A stretch of 8,140 nucleotides of DNA from JAZREA01 sp045660545 (lineage in GTDB: Bacteria > Bacillota > Clostridia > Monoglobales > Firm-18), in the NCBI GenBank assembly GCA_045660545.1, contig JAZREA010000015.1, forward strand, positions 1 through 8,140, in the 5' to 3' direction. Of the stretch, positions 6,804 to 8,140 are shown piece after piece. Under the pieces are notes generated by a model. The model was not told where the DNA came from. It saw nothing but the letters and a program-made list of their open reading frames with translations, and ran no database searches. Each line of letters starts with the position of its first letter. Position 1 is the first letter of the stretch. The position numbers and the translations under genes are program-made.

Positions 6804-7403
6804 TTAAAATGAAGTTGTGCAAAAGCGGTTACAACAAAAGTTGTAACCGCCTTTTTGCGCGTTTGAAGGTGTTGCCTTCGCTTCACAGTCCCACTGTATG
6901 CAAAAGCGCCCGGTGTCGGTGCACGTTTTTACAAGCAGGTCGTTATACTCTCCGTACGGCGCACGAAAAAGCACATCGCTCTGGCCCGTAATGCCTTTGA
7001 TTTTAGCGTCGCAGTCGTCCATCTCTTTAATCATTTCATCTCGTGAAAGAGAGTTTGTGTGGGGGTGCGTGTTGGAATGGTTTGCTATTTCGTTGCCGTT
7101 TTCGTACATCTGCTTTATCCTATCGGGATATTTGTCTATAAAGTCCCCGACAACAAAAAAGGTTGCTTTGCAGTCGTAGTCTTTAAGTGTTTTTAAAATG
7201 TCGTCAAGGTCGCTGTCGTCCCAGGCAGAGTCAAAGGTGATTGCCACCTGCTTTTTGTCTGTCTGCACACAGTAAATCGGAATGTTGCTCTTAACAGAGG
7301 CGGTATTTGTCGACGTTTTGGAATACACCGCAAGGCTTATCACTACTGCGAGCAGGACAAAAAATGTTATCACAGCTCTTTTTTCCACAAAAAACATCTT
7401 CAT
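6804..7403 (-). CDS. PdaB-like polysaccharide deacetylase, C-terminally truncated (probable pseudogene)
   Basis: This 199-residue ORF has an N-terminal membrane anchor (about 10-27) and then a NodB fold facing outside. PdaB-type landmarks are the MKMFFVEKR start, AITFDSAWDD (54-63, with Asp58), KATFFVVGDFIDKYPD, the metal-ligand pair His109/His113 in NHSNTHPH, and FRAPYGEYN (146-154). The family should continue after Ile-Gln-Trp-Asp (169-172) with a VDSLDW-type motif, a Pro-Gly-Ser/His motif and roughly 80 more residues. Here similarity stops at Asp172 (6888-6890), and 27 unrelated residues run through the glycan-operon terminator. Motifs 4 and 5 are lost, so activity is doubtful. The upstream AAGGGGAG supports the first Met. 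PdaB proteins act on spore or cell-wall peptidoglycan or its precursors. Confidence 0.8.
   Translation of the reverse strand: MKMFFVEKRAVITFFVLLAVVISLAVYSKTSTNTASVKSNIPIYCVQTDKKQVAITFDSAWDDSDLDDILKTLKDYDCKATFFVVGDFIDKYPDRIKQMYENGNEIANHSNTHPHTNSLSRDEMIKEMDDCDAKIKGITGQSDVLFRAPYGEYNDLLVKTCTDTGRFCIQWDCEAKATPSNAQKGGYNFCCNRFCTTSF
6821..6856 (+). terminator. Strong stem-loop terminator of the glycan operon, possibly bidirectional
   Basis: GCGGTTACAAC (6825-6835) and GTTGTAACCGC (6840-6850) form a perfect 11-bp stem around an AAAA loop. The stem is followed by C and five T (6852-6856) and preceded by four A (6821-6824). On the plus strand it closes the glycan operon 25 nt after the last stop. The A-tract gives four U on the minus strand, so it may also end transcripts from the truncated deacetylase gene. 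Confidence 0.92.
6865..6879. repeat. Small inverted repeat at the deacetylase break
   Basis: GAAGG (6865-6869) and CCTTC (6875-6879) are inverted copies around TGTTG. They lie between the operon terminator and the point at 6887/6888 where deacetylase similarity ends. It may be part of a dispersed element or chance. Confidence 0.3.
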
Positions 7404-7457
7404 ATTTATTCACTCTCCCCTTAAATTGTTGCTTTTATACAACTTTTATTAAAGCTC

Positions 7458-7485
7458 TATGTAAAAATATACATTTTATTACATA
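7458..7485. promoter_or_regulatory. Possible operator dyad in the divergent intergenic region
   Basis: TATGTAA (7458-7464) and TTACATA (7479-7485) are perfect 7-bp inverted arms 14 bp apart. The right arm ends 15 bp upstream of the -35 box of the transporter promoter. The arrangement fits a dimeric regulator site, but the region is very AT-rich and the regulator is unknown. Confidence 0.3.
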
Positions 7486-7500
7486 AAATTAAAATGAGTA

Positions 7501-7529
7501 TTGCATTTTTATAAATAATGTTGTATAAT
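7501..7529 (+). promoter_or_regulatory. Sigma-A promoter of the ABC transporter substrate-binding gene
   Basis: TTGCAT (7501-7506), a 17-bp spacer and a perfect TATAAT (7524-7529) place the transcription start near 7536, about 33 nt before the ATG at 7569. The leader is too short for a riboswitch. Confidence 0.8.
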
Positions 7530-7568
7530 TAAAAGACAAAATACATATTTAATATGGAGGATGTTAAA

Positions 7569-8140
7569 ATGAAAAAGATTCTTTCAATTGTTTTGGTTGC
7601 TATGTTGGCAGTATGTATGCTTGCAGGCTGTGGCAACAGCGACGACAACAAGCTTACAATGGCTACAAACGCTACATTCCCGCCATACGAGTTCTACGAG
7701 AACGACAAGATTGTGGGTATTGATGCAGAAATCGCAGCAGCTATCGCTGAGAAGATTGGTATGGAGCTTGAAATTATCGACACAGAGTTCGGTTCAATCA
7801 TCACAGGCGTACAGACAGGCAAGTACGATATCGGTATGGCAGGTATGACTGTTACAGAAGAAAGACTTCAGTCAGTAGACTTTACTGATTCTTATGCAAC
7901 AGGCGTTCAGTCTATTATCGTTAAAGAAGGTTCAGACATCAAGTCTGTTGACGACTTGGAAGGACACAAGATTGGTGTTCAGCAGGATACAACAGGCCGC
8001 ATCTATGCATCAGACGACTACGGCGATGAATTTGTATCACCTTTTAACAAGGGTACAGACGCTGTTGCAGCATTGGTAAGCGACAAGGTTGAGTGCGTTA
8101 TCATTGATAACGAACCGGCTAAGTCTTACGTTGCTAACAA
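7569..8140 (+). CDS. Amino-acid ABC transporter substrate-binding lipoprotein, 3' end outside the window
   Basis: The first 190 codons are present and the frame is open to the window edge. A lipoprotein signal peptide (1-20) ends in Leu-Ala-Gly-Cys with Cys21 as the lipidated residue. A family 3 extracellular solute-binding domain follows. It has LTMATNATFPPYEF near the start of the mature protein, VGIDAEIAAAIAEKIG, the ITGVQTGKYDIGMAGMTVTEER segment, VDFTDSYATG, and IGVQQDTTG. The protein should bind a polar amino acid outside the membrane and pass it to a permease and ATPase probably encoded to the right. GGAGG (7556-7560) is 8 nt from the ATG. Codon use is more biased (GCA, GAC, AAG, TTC) than in the glycan genes, which suggests high expression. 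The exact amino acid is not predictable here. Confidence 0.95.
   Translation, partial: MKKILSIVLVAMLAVCMLAGCGNSDDNKLTMATNATFPPYEFYENDKIVGIDAEIAAAIAEKIGMELEIIDTEFGSIITGVQTGKYDIGMAGMTVTEERLQSVDFTDSYATGVQSIIVKEGSDIKSVDDLEGHKIGVQQDTTGRIYASDDYGDEFVSPFNKGTDAVAALVSDKVECVIIDNEPAKSYVAN

Noticed and set aside
7588..8079. Two plus-strand open frames inside the substrate-binding protein gene
   Set aside because: They are out-of-frame readings (Gln/Ser/Leu/Thr-rich) of the lipoprotein gene, which is open through the window end and has the ribosome binding site and signal peptide.

Overview
The window looks like a Clostridia-type Firmicutes chromosome. It is moderately AT-rich, with strong GGAGG-type ribosome binding sites, TTG/GTG starts beside ATG, sigma-A-like promoters, a PdaB-type (sporulation family) deacetylase and a short LAGC lipoprotein. 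I cannot name the species.

Region 1 (1-1632) is a recombination module. A 36-codon basic mini-ORF (79-189) is followed 5 nt later by a large serine recombinase that starts at TTG (195-1595). A palindrome overlaps the mini-ORF's ribosome binding site, and a hairpin terminator begins at the recombinase stop codon.

Region 2 (1686-6856) is a compact surface-glycan operon. It has a near-consensus promoter (TTGACT, 17 bp, TATAAT) and a leader of about 80 nt. The genes are a polyprenyl-phosphate sugar-1-phosphate transferase, an extended-SDR NAD-dependent epimerase/dehydratase, a WbuB-like GT4 glycosyltransferase, a polysaccharide pyruvyl transferase, and an FrhB-like protein with two [4Fe-4S] clusters. 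The first three genes overlap by ATGA, and the operon ends in a strong stem-loop. The likely flow is: load the first sugar phosphate on undecaprenyl phosphate, make a modified sugar nucleotide, add it, then decorate with a pyruvate ketal. No flippase, polymerase or length regulator is visible, so the glycan must be completed by genes elsewhere or the locus is a fragment.

Region 3 (6804-7403, minus strand) is a PdaB-like deacetylase that loses family similarity abruptly after its Gln-Trp-Asp motif, where the glycan operon's terminator region begins. The missing C-terminus and a stop codon lying beyond the hairpin suggest a broken gene and mark a rearrangement junction.

Region 4 (7404-8140) is a divergent intergenic region with a good promoter and a possible operator dyad. 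It is followed by the first 190 codons of an amino-acid ABC transporter substrate-binding lipoprotein, cut by the window edge.

I found no tRNA, rRNA, CRISPR array, known riboswitch or IS element. No gene-free stretch is longer than about 210 bases.
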